Shown: piece by piece, positions 28,280 through 36,590 of the stretch
Layout of the letters: every line of letters begins with the position of its first letter
Numbering within the stretch: position 1 is the stretch's first letter
Assembly (NCBI RefSeq): GCF_047948215.1
Contig: NC_134463.1
Coordinates: forward strand, 100,666,657-100,730,656
Reading direction: 5' to 3'
Length of the DNA stretch: 64,000 nucleotides
Source of the DNA: Lycorma delicatula
Taxonomy: Eukaryota > Arthropoda > Insecta > Hemiptera > Fulgoridae
Translations under genes and position numbers: made by a program
Notes under the pieces: model-generated
Databases searched by the model: none
Told to the model about the DNA's origin: nothing
What the model saw: only the letters and a program-made list of their open reading frames with translations

Positions 28280-29515
28280 AGACAAGAAGGTAGTTTTTTT
28301 TTTTCTTAGTCAAACTAAATATTTTTCTCTTAAAGATGTGTATTATAATTGAATTTAAAATAAAAAATTAATAAAATTGATTAATATCAAGCTTGGTTTT
28401 TTTAAACCGAATTTATATTTTCTAAAACAGGACATATACTTACTACGTCAATTATTCGGTCAAGAAGGTATTTTTTTTTTAAATCTTAGTCAAACTGAAT
28501 ATTTTTTGCTTAAAGCTGTGTAATATAATTGAATTTAAAATAAAAATTAATAAAATTGATTAATATCAAGCTGGGTTTTTTTAAACCGAATTTATATTTT
28601 CAAAACAGGGCATATACTTACTACGTCAATTATTCGGACAAGAAGGTAGTTATTTTTTAAATCTTCGTCAAACTGAATATTTTTCGCTTAAAGCTGTGTA
28701 ATATAATTGAATTTAAAATAAAAATTCCTTTAAATTTAATAATATAAGGCTGGATTTTTTTAAAACGCATTTATATTTTCAAAACACGACATATATTACT
28801 ACGTCAATTATTCGGACAAGAAGGTAGTTTTTTTTTTTTAAATCTTAGTCAAACTAAATATTTTTCTCTTAAAGATGTGTATTATAATTGAATTTAATAT
28901 AAAAAATTAATAAAATTGATTAATATCAAGCTGGGTTTTTTTAAACCGAATTATTATTTTCAAAACACGACATATACTTACTACGTCAATTATTCGGACA
29001 AGAAGGTAGTTTTTTTTTTAAATCTTCGTTAAACTGAATATTTTTCGCTTAAAGCTGTGTAATATAATTGAATTTAAAATAAAAATTCATTTAAATTTAA
29101 TAATATAAGGGTGGGTTTTTTTAAAACGCATTTATATTTTCAAAACACGACATATTCTTACTATGTCAATTATTCGGACAAGAAGGTAGTTTTTTTTTAA
29201 ATGTTCGTCAAACTAAATATTTTTCTCTTTATGTTGTGTAATAATTGAATTTAAAATAAAAAATCAATAAATTTCATTAATATCAAGCTGGGTTTTTCTT
29301 TTAAACCGCATTTATATTTTCAAATCATGACATATTTTACTACGTCATTTATTCGTTCAAGAGGGTAGTTTTTTTTTAAATCTTCGTCAAACTAAATATT
29401 TTTCTCTTAAAGCTGTGTAATATAATTGAATTTAAAATAAAAAAACTAATTTAATTGATTAATATCAAGCTGGGTTTTTTTAAACCGCATTTATATTTTC
29501 AAAACACGACATATT
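28280..29515 (+). repeat. Degenerate right edge of the satellite array
   Basis: The last few monomers carry more private changes than the interior. Examples are ATGTTGTGTAATAATTG near 29230, GGGTTTTTCTTTTAAACC near 29290, AATCATGACATATTTTAC near 29325 and AAAAAAACTAATTTAATTGA near 29440. The final monomer stops at CACGACATATTC near 29515 and unrelated sequence starts with GTGTTTTGATCG. Raised divergence at an array border is the usual picture where homogenisation is weak. Confidence 0.8.
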
Positions 29516-29667
29516 CGTGTTTTGATCGAACGATCATTTGTTTCAGGTACTTATCTGGGTATTTTGTCTTTGTAAATTCGTATTCGTAAAACCTGCCAAG
29601 TTTACGTTGACTAGTCTGGTGGTAGGTTCGTACATACTTGTACGATCTGCTTTCAGTGTGCACAACC

Positions 29668-29706
29668 TCAATAACAAATATCTAGCTGTCAGATATTTGT
29701 TATTGA
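29668..29706. repeat. Perfect hairpin, 16-bp arms
   Basis: Bases 29668-29683 are the exact reverse complement of 29691-29706, with a 7-base loop. It sits where the C-terminal part of the integrase relic stops resembling an integrase, so it may mark a local rearrangement. Confidence 0.9.
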
Positions 29707-30310
29707 CAGTACATTTAATGGATATTTGCCAATTGGGCAAATTTTCTCATATACCGGTTTATACTTGCTTATGCGCACATGATCGCCAACTTTGAATTTC
29801 GGTTTTGATTTCTTTAACGGTCTTAAAGCGGTAAAGTTTATGTTCCTCAACACGAGTTCGTTTGTTCTGTTCATTTCTGACGGTTTCATTTTTGTGGTTT
29901 GTGCTCGGTGTTTCTGCACTCTTATCAGCTTCTGTAATAGGTCTACCCATTTTTACCATTGTTCCGTGAATTTTGTTCAGATTTTAGTTTTTAGAAATTG
30001 GTTAAAGCGCTCGACAATAGAAGCTTTTTATCCGAATGGGTAGAATAGTGATTGATATTTTACTGTTTCAGCAAAGTTTTCACTTTGGAGTTGTACCACT
30101 CTTTACCGTCGTTTGTCTGAAAATTATTCATCTTGTGTTTTTTCAATATAGTTTTCACCCCGCGACTATTTCGTCAGTGATTTTACTTTTATCAGAATCG
30201 CGAATGATGCTTCTGATGGGATAGTCCCTTCTTGTCTGTCGGTGAAGCTCTTGGGCGATTTCGCTATTGATTTCTGAAATGGCTATATATTTGAGAACGA
30301 TAAGTAGGTT
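29700..30310 (-). pseudogene. Broken rve-type integrase, Polinton/Maverick-like (adintovirus-like)
   Basis: Read on the minus strand, pieces of a DDE integrase appear in the expected order but in several frames. An N-terminal stretch with ELHR and RRDYPIRSII lies near 30190-30290. NDGKEWYNSK lies near 30080-30115. NINHYS lies near 30050, KASIVERFN at 30001-30027, and a C-terminal chromo-like stretch KPKFKVGDHVRISKYK near 29760-29805. In rve enzymes an integrase joins element DNA to the host chromosome through three acidic residues. Here the third one (Glu codon 30010-30012) is present, the second appears to be Asn (AAC), and the segment expected to carry the first is missing between about 30180 and 30150. 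At least two stops and one frameshift (between NINHYS and KASIVERFN) make it non-functional. The family call rests on motif recognition; a related retroviral-type integrase is the main alternative. Confidence 0.75.
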
Positions 30311-30529
30311 CAGATAAGATATTGGAAAAAAATAAATTTCAACTGTAAACTGTCAATATAACAATTGCTGGTCAAATGAGCTTTCTTGGGGTCAGAGTAT
30401 TCAGTTATTAACATTGGCGTATACATTTCCTGTTCTCTAAACGACACAAACCCTTTTCGAGCTGTAATCCATTGAAAACCCCCTCGAGTTTTTTCACGAG
30501 ATCTTCAGTCATTAAGGTTGTGGTGAAAT
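30311..30529. other. Unassigned spacer between integrase and KilA-N relics
   Basis: No open frame or family motif is recognised. Minus-strand translation gives short pieces with stops in every frame. It probably belongs to the same decayed element because relics in the same orientation lie on both sides. Confidence 0.4.
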
Positions 30530-31294
30530 TATTACACCTTCATTTGAAATCTGGAACTTGTTGCATTAGGTTGTACAGGACTACCCTCCTTTTATCTTCA
30601 GTCTTCCTATGTATCTTTCGAGCCTGGATAATCTTCTAATAATTTTTTTTTTCAGAGGTATCTTTCAGAGCTCTATTTTGGCAGCGGATCGCGTAATATT
30701 CAAACTGTTCGTCGTCGCGTTTAATATATCTTTTATACATATAAAAGATATATTAAACTAACCGTTGCTGTGTTTATTCCCATCGCCTGGGAAGCGGGTA
30801 TCAATTTTTAGCGATTTATTTTCATTACTAAACAATTGCATAGTTTTCTCGATAGCTGATAATTTTACTGTCAGTTTCGATTGGTTGTCTGTACGCCTGA
30901 ATAAAATAATCTTTACCTGTCGTGAAATATTTAAAATAAAAGACTGGAGATAACCACGAAGCTATTGCAAGTATTAATCGTCACAAATACAGGGTTCTCT
31001 TATGATTTCGCAGTCGCCGCCAGTAAATGTAGACGTGGTCGTATCGGCTCGGATCGGAGTCGATGAATAATATTGTAATAACTCTCACAAATTCTGGTTT
31101 TGGTACCAGGTTTTAAACTGTTTACCGTACATTTGGAATATTTTGGTGGCGTTAAAATACCCTGTATTTTTATTCATAATCGATTTAAAATTGCCAAATA
31201 TACAGTACGAATATTCATCGATGAGTGAAATTTCTTTTGAAACACTTCTACACAAAAAATAATAGGGCATTTCGTATTTCCGACTGATTTTCAT
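30530..31294 (-). pseudogene. Broken KilA-N domain protein gene (virus/mobile-element type)
   Basis: A 69-codon open frame begins with Met at 31294 and contains YFLCRS and later NTGYFNATKIFQMYGKQFK, the aromatic/NATK core of a KilA-N DNA-binding domain. A TGA at about 31085 ends it, but the similarity continues. ELLQYYSSTP follows in the same frame. After a frameshift comes ASWLSPVFYFKYF near 30920-30960, resembling the conserved helix after the KilA-N core. Near 30650-30720 comes RDDEQFEYYAIRCQNRALK, resembling the C-terminal region of viral KilA-N proteins. KilA-N proteins are typical of large DNA viruses and phages and also occur in virus-like mobile elements. Same-strand position just upstream of the integrase relic suggests both came from one element. 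It is non-functional: at least one nonsense codon, one frameshift and an inserted hairpin. Confidence 0.75.
30719..30758. repeat. Perfect hairpin, 19-bp arms, inside the KilA-N relic
   Basis: Bases 30719-30737 pair exactly with 30740-30758, leaving a 2-base loop. It falls between two recognisable parts of the KilA-N pseudogene, so it was gained after or during decay of that gene. Confidence 0.92.
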
Positions 31295-31327
31295 AAGCCT
31301 TTTTTAATTTATGTTGTATCAAAGTCA

Positions 31328-31439
31328 TTAGGATCGAATATGATCCTCTTTCGTTTAAATAAAGAAAGATGATTCAATATTTATACCTTCCGTATGGGAA
31401 CCTGTGTTAAGATCGAATATGACTATCACTCGTTTAAAT
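31328..31439 (-). repeat. Two 33-bp direct repeats just upstream of the KilA-N relic
   Basis: Bases 31328-31360 and 31407-31439 share GATCGAATATGA near their left end and CGTTTAAAT at their right end, 79 bp apart. They lie 34-145 bp upstream of the KilA-N start on the minus strand. They could be part of the old element's control region or a local duplication. Confidence 0.6.
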
Positions 31440-31440
31440 G

Positions 31441-33210
31441 GGTTCGCGTAAAAGGCATTTTAGGATATATATTTATGTGAATAAATATTTACTTATTTTC
31501 CATTATTTTCACTAGTAAAATAGGTTATGATAGTTCCGGAAGGACTTCGTGATGCATAATGTATACATTTAAAAGTAAAATGATAAATTATTTAATATAT
31601 TATTACAATAATTAAAAAACCGAATAAAAAATAAAATTGAATTAAACATTAAAAATACTGATTGAAAAAAAAACATTTTAAAAAACTTAAAATTAAAACT
31701 CTACAGGTATTTTGATTGTTAAACTATCATTAGTAGTTTCTGCTGCTTACTAAAAGTAAAAAAAAAAGAAAACGAAAACGACAATTAACAATCGATTAAA
31801 ATAAGAATATAAACAAATATTTATTTTTACCTGCTTATAAATAAAAATAAGTGTTGAACTATATTTCATAGCTTTTAATCTTCACTTATGTTCAATTATA
31901 TTTTTACAAACACAGGCAAATATTACCATTTTTGAATTTTATTTCTTAGATTATTGTAATAGCGGTTTATTATTTTTTCATCATTTTTGAACAATTGAAA
32001 TAATCATTTTTTTCGTAAATCTACGAAATTTAGCGTAATATAATTTTAAATTTATATAAATATATGATTATTTCAACAGTTTTCCATAAATAGTTTATTA
32101 AATGCAGACCCATAAACAAATGTCTTCCTAATCCGTTTTTAAAACATAACAGTTAAACAAAACATTATAGTGATTATAAGCGTATAAATATTTCCGATTA
32201 ATTTAACCATTATTAATTTTTCTTCCAAATTTAATAAAAATATTACGGAATAACAGATTAGAGGTAATCCATAATCAGTTATCTAAAAATTAACATCCTA
32301 ATGATGAATTCATCATAATCAAAAAAAAAAAAATAATAATATATAATCGGTAAACGTTTGCCGCAAATTACTATTATTAGGTGTTTACAGTTAAAGTAGA
32401 GGGATAAGGGTGTGCCAGTTGGTATATGTGAACTTTTAATTAAAGAAGAGACAAGAGGGTGCGATCTTGAAGGGTGTAAAGTGAAATGAGAGTGTTGTGT
32501 GTTTGTATGGGAGTAGACTCACGCGTGTTGTTGCGTACAAAAGTAACATACACAAGCTAATAAACCAAAAGGGTGTAATCTTCTTGAATCTCTCTCATTG
32601 AAAACAGAATCTGTTTGATTAATAGCGCTTGTCACTGCTTGTTACCAATGACAAGATTATGCCTAAAACTCTTCTCCGAAACAATAACACACACACGCAC
32701 ATGTGCTACAACATGCGCTTTGTTACAATACTCACATTTAACTATATAGACACAAGCCACACGTACATATATTGTAGAGTTCAGGATGTATTTCATTGTA
32801 TGTAAAATATATCATCAGATAAAAACATTTAAAATCTAATCCGTTGTAAATTAAATATTCTTAGAAACAAAATAACAGAATTATTTATATTTTTAATTTG
32901 TTATTTGTGAGATGGGACGTTGTGCGGGTGGTTTATATTAATACTGTTTTGCATCATAATTAGTGAAAGTAGACTTTAATTTTTGTCCATTGAAAATGCT
33001 CTAAAATGTATTTTTAGATAAATAAAAAAAAGTTAAATATATATATATTTTGTCATATTTTATTTGTTTTTTGTTAACTTTTAAATCACTCCTGACTAAA
33101 GTAGTGAAAATATGTTGAAATTGTATCGAGTAAAATTCTTATAAAAATCGCAAATTTTTCAGAAGCTTCAAGCTTTTGAATGTGTAAATAGAATTTTGTA
33201 TCGTATAAAA
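31441..33210. other. A+T-rich spacer, nothing recognised
   Basis: Long A/T homopolymers and no coding frame, RNA gene or transposon motif. A less A+T-rich stretch at 32390-32580 with GT-rich words (GTGTTGTGTGTTTG) has no assignable identity. Confidence 0.6.
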
Positions 33211-33290
33211 GTGGCATACCTGACCGGTATTCGAACCCGGGATCCCCATATGAAAGTACAAGACGCTACAATTCCGCTACGGAGATCACC
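33211..33290 (-). mobile_element. tRNA-headed SINE fragment
   Basis: The reverse complement contains a B box in GGGTTCGAATACCGG and, about 45 bases before it, an A-box-like TCCGTAGCGGAATTG, the two internal RNA polymerase III promoter elements of a tRNA. The tail expected of a SINE is not visible. The head resembles that at 57326 in its CCCGGGTTCGAAT..CCGGT core. A decayed tRNA gene is the alternative. Confidence 0.6.
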
Positions 33291-33843
33291 TTAAAATTAT
33301 GTAAAATTTATTTTATTTATTTTTTCTTTCTTTAAACTTCAATATGAAATTTTCAGTATTAATCAACATGATTAATGTTGTTACAGAAACTTGTTCTGCT
33401 TTTTCATTTCACCCGACTTAGCGGTAAGTTGGATCAATCACATTTTTGTGTTCTATGCATTTCTTTTAGGATAGTATTGTTTCATTCTTTCCGATCTTGC
33501 TTTTGGTTTTGGCTTGGAGCCTCGTTTTATTTCCCTTGATTGTTTTGGCGATTTTGTCCAGGTGCATGCTTTCTGTGATATGGAGTACCATAAGATTTAT
33601 TTTTGTTTGGTTGTACAATCTTTGGTTTGGTATTTTGTTGTGGAAATAATAAAATATTTATTTGGTTAGTCTGTTTGCCCTCATCCTCCTTTTTCTCATT
33701 GCGTCTGATAATTTTTCTGTTTCTTGGTGTAGTGTTTCGATTTGAATATGGATTAGTTTGTTGTTTTGGAATTTCGGGCCTAGATTTTACTAAAGTTTTT
33801 CCTTTTCTTGATCTCCAGACTTTCGATTGGGCTCGTAGTCACT
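33291..33843. other. Unassigned region
   Basis: An 84-codon plus frame at 33603-33857 is hydrophobic and T-rich and ends inside a SINE. Minus-strand translation gives Lys/Gln-rich pieces separated by stops that match no family I can name. No gene is supported. Confidence 0.4.
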
Positions 33844-33954
33844 CTTTTTCTGTTTAGCCTCTGGAACCACCGTAAGGTATTATGTCAGAGGATGATTAAA
33901 GTCGATATGTATGAATGTAAATAAAGTGTAGTCTTGTACAGTCTCAGGTTGACC
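33844..33954 (-). mobile_element. SINE tail fragment (5' truncated)
   Basis: The reverse complement gives CTGAGACTGTACAAGACTAC, ACATTCATACATAT, ATCATCCTCTGA and ACGGTGGTTCC.GAGGCTAAAC, the tail of the SINE family next door. The tRNA-like head is missing. It lies head to head with the complete copy that starts at 33961. Confidence 0.75.
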
Positions 33955-33960
33955 GTTCCT

Positions 33961-34257
33961 AACTCACCGGGTTGGTCTAGTGGTGGACGCGTCTTCCCAA
34001 ATCAGCTGATTTGGAAGCCGAGAGTTCCAGCGTTCAAGTCCTAGTAAAGTCAGTTATTTTTACACGGATTTGAATACTAGATTATGGATACCGGTGTTCT
34101 TTGGTGGTTGGGTTCCAATTAACCACACATCTCAGGAATGGTCAAACTGAGAATGTACAAAACTACACTTCATTTACACTCATACATATCATCCTCATTC
34201 ATCCTCTGAAGAATTATCTAAATGGTAGTTACCGGAGGCTAAACAGGAAAAAGAAAA
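33961..34257 (+). mobile_element. Complete tRNA-derived SINE (family 1)
   Basis: The head has an A box in GGTTGGTCTAGTGGTGGACG and a B box in AGCGTTCAAGTCC, the internal Pol III promoter. The body has ACACGGATTTGAATACTAGA and TTCTTTGGTGGTTGGGTT. The tail is CATCCTCATTCATCCTCTGA followed by ACCGGAGGCTAAACAGGAAA. It is flanked by short GTTCCT repeats at 33955-33960 and 34258-34263, a plausible target-site duplication. SINEs depend on LINE enzymes for mobility; which LINE serves this family is not shown. Confidence 0.85.
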
Positions 34258-34513
34258 GTTCCTGATATGTTTGGTTATTTGAAACCGAACCACCAAAGAA
34301 CAGCCCATCAAACGTTTCTAGTGGTTAACTCGACATCGCAAATGAGCTGAATTCGAAGTCGAGAGATCTAAGCTTCAAATCCTCGTAAAGTTAGTTGGTT
34401 ACTATTATACGGATTTGAATACTAGATCGTGAACACCGTAGTTCTTTGGTAGTTGGGTTTCAATTAACCACACTTATCAGGAGTGGTTGACCTTTTTTTT
34501 TTTTTTTCCTACT

Positions 34514-34559
34514 CTCTCCCCGACCGGATATCCAATTAAGTATACTCAGTCGGGGAGAG
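34514..34559 (-). promoter_or_regulatory. 3' UTR hairpin of the R1-like element
   Basis: CTCTCCCCGAC at 34514-34524 pairs exactly with GTCGGGGAGAG at 34549-34559 (11 bp, 24-base loop), ending about 20 bp from the poly(A) junction. A stem at this place is a candidate recognition structure for the element's reverse transcriptase, by analogy with other non-LTR elements. Confidence 0.6.
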
Positions 34560-34937
34560 TGTCCTTTTACTCTCAAAGGAGGCGTCCCCCACCCGCCGGC
34601 TATACGTCCGGCACGGCAGGTTGGCCTACCCGGTCTCGGATCTTTTGTTTTACATTGCCTGCCTCTAATCCCCCGCTTTAGAGCCAAGGTCCGGCTATGC
34701 CGTCCCCCAGCGCCTCAGCAGGGAACCGGGACTCGGTCTTTACGCCTTTGGCCTCTAATCGACAGTGCCGACCCCACAAAGAGCCTAGGCTCCCGCAGGG
34801 ACGACCCCGCCGACCGGGACTTGGTCTTTTATTTTAACCCAAACTCAAACTCCCCTGGAGTTCACCCCCTTCTCAGGTACCCACACACCAAGGCGTACAG
34901 GCCCTCCATGGAGTGACTGTCCGCCCTAGCCTACTGT

Positions 34938-36443
34938 TTATACTCCCATTCTTCTGTCTTCATCCTCTTTGGCCCGCAGGACCTCCCCGGTGAACCTGCG
35001 GAACCATTCCCAGTTCTCATTGTTGTACCCCAACCAGTTTATGAGATTTTCTGGTGTAAGACCATTAATTACTATTTGACCTCTGTTAACGGCCCATCTT
35101 GGACATATGAACAACGTATGTTCGGCATCGTCGTTCTCTGGACAATAGATGCACTGCGGGGTGGCTCTCTTCCCGATCCTATACAGATACTGACCGAAAG
35201 AGCCGTGCCCCGTCAGTAATTGTGTCATGTAAAAATTGACATCTCCGAGTCTATTGTTATTCCAGGTTTTAATATTAGGGATTAGGCGTCTGGTCCATTC
35301 TCCCACTCTGGGCCCTGTCCACTCTTCTTGCCATTCTTGTTCTATAATCCCTTCCATCTCTTCTTTCGACATACCGCTGTGTCTGAGGGTTCTGGCTTTT
35401 ATCTGTAGGTCTATGGGTAGGACCCCGGTCAGTACGCACAGCGCGTAATACGATACCGTACAGTAACTAGCAGCTACACGGAGCAATGCCAGTCTATGGA
35501 CACTTCTCAACTTCTTTTTATTTCGCTGTATGTTCATTGCCGCCCCTCATATGGGAGCCGCATACAGTACCGTCGAAGTGATAGCCGCGGTTATCAATCT
35601 TCGAATAACCATTTTAGGTGTGCCGTGGTTTTGAAATAATCCTCTTAATCCCTTTACAGCAGGAGTAACTCTCCCACAAATCATATCAATATGCTTGCTG
35701 AACCTTAAACTTTTGTCCAGAAGTACCCCCAAGTATTTTGTTTCTTTTACTTCATCAATTCTCTGTCCTCTGATATTTAGATTCACACTTCTTAATGGTC
35801 TTCTACCCGAGAGGACCAGGCAACAGGATTTATTAGGAGCTATTTCTAATTTGTTATCCTCCATCCATTCATCTATTGTTCTAAGCGCTTGGTTTGCCTT
35901 GTTCTCCAGTTCATTAATATCTCTGTCTTCTACTAATATTGCGATATCATCCGCGTATCCTACTATCGATACCCCTTCGGGGTAGTTCAGCCTGAAGATT
36001 TTATCATAGAAAACATTCCATAAATGTTGTAAATCTTTATAAATTTCTGTCAGCTCCCTCTCATGAGCCTTGATTGCCGTTACACTGGCCTTGCCAGTTA
36101 GTTGCCTAAGCTGTAATAGTGCATTACCCAGCCTGTACGTAACCTCCTTCAAATTAAGGGGGGCCTCCTCTTCTTCTGATGAGCCTGCTCTCGGCCGCTT
36201 GGCGGTTCTCCCCTCTACTGTCTTCCACTTTGCTTTTCCTTGATTTAATCCTGTAATGTCCATGTCTTCTGAGACTTCAGAAACACCATCCCTCCTTCCT
36301 AATGCAAAATGTATGTGTCCAAATCCGGGGTCAAAAATTTTTGGGGGGTTTGGGGGGGATGTAAAATGTATGTGTCCAACTCCGGGGTCAAAATTTTTTT
36401 TTTGGCGGGGAAGTAAAATGTATGTGTCCAAATCCGGGATCAA
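34938..36443 (-). pseudogene. R1-like ORF1/ORF2 fusion frame with one in-frame TGA
   Basis: The frame is continuous from 36443 to 34938 except for a TGA at 35547-35549, in the context AAPI-stop-GAAMNIQRNKK, where Trp (TGG) is likely in intact relatives. The first codons overlap the minisatellite; a likelier start is Met at 36263. From there about 79 residues are basic then Glu-rich (RPRAGSSEEEE) and look like the start of ORF1. They join at about 36026 to reverse transcriptase sequence (LWNVFYDKIF, then YADD at 35946-35957, the catalytic palm motif, then KYLGVLLDK). After the TGA come VHRLALLRVA and a CX2CX7HX4C zinc-binding motif (CIYC..H..C, residues 129-145 of the downstream 199-residue frame), typical of R1-type C termini. 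The endonuclease is absent, so it is not autonomous. Confidence 0.82.
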
Positions 36444-36590
36444 AAAGTTTTTGGGGGGGGTTTTTGGGGGGGAAGTAAAATGTATGTGTCCAAATCCGGG
36501 GTCAAAACTTTTTGGGGGAGGTTTGGGGGGGGAAGTAAAATGTATGTGTCCAAATCCGGGGTCAAAAATTTTTGGGGGGTCAAAATATGA
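36301..36590. repeat. G-rich minisatellite, five copies of ~50-64 bp
   Basis: Units start at about 36305, 36363, 36414, 36478 and 36538. Each contains AAAATGTATGTGTCCAA, TCCGGG(G/A)TCAAAA and one or two runs of 5-8 G. The G-runs lie on the plus strand, so the element's own transcript (minus) is C-rich here. Spacing of G-runs would allow G-quadruplex formation in the DNA. The repeat reads through without stops as a DPG.GHIHF peptide repeat in the minus-strand frame. Confidence 0.9.

Larger units (their letters stand above)
1..29515 (+). repeat. Satellite DNA array, ~180-bp monomer, about 163 head-to-tail copies
   Basis: The same unit of about 178-184 bp recurs without interruption from base 1, so the array continues to the left of the window. 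All copies face the same way. Each monomer contains a TATTCGGACAAGAAGGTAG block, a variable T-tract, a GTCAAACT..AATATTTTT block, a TTGAATTTAAAATAAAA block, the nearly invariant GCTGGGTTTTTTTAAA block, and ends in CACGACATAT..TTACTACGTCAA. Two main classes are interleaved: A (GCTTAAAGCTGTGTAATAT, ATAAGGCTGGG, TTAAAACGC) and B (CTCTTAAAGATGTGTATTAT, ATCAAGCTGGG, TTAAACCGAAT). B has a subtype with an AAATAAATAAATAAAATTGA insertion. No transposon interrupts the array. The few open frames in it (for example 8917-9192 plus and 26965-27156 minus) are by-products of the repeat. A centromeric or heterochromatic role is inferred only from size and organisation. Confidence 0.98.

Noticed and set aside
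1..29515. CRISPR-like array
   Set aside because: Repeats of about 180 bp with no unique spacers and no cas genes; it is a eukaryotic satellite.
29538..30224. Plus-strand frames at 29538-29795, 29792-30043 and 30036-30224
   Set aside because: They are opposite-strand shadows of the integrase relic; the minus strand gives family motifs.
30719..30758. Intrinsic terminator
   Set aside because: The hairpin is A+T-only in its stem and lies in eukaryotic DNA inside a pseudogene; a bacterial-type terminator makes no sense here.
34460..34687. 75-codon Arg/Gly-rich minus frame in the LINE 3' UTR
   Set aside because: It lies after the ORF2 stop and runs through the poly(A) tail into the target SINE, so it is chance in GC-rich UTR.
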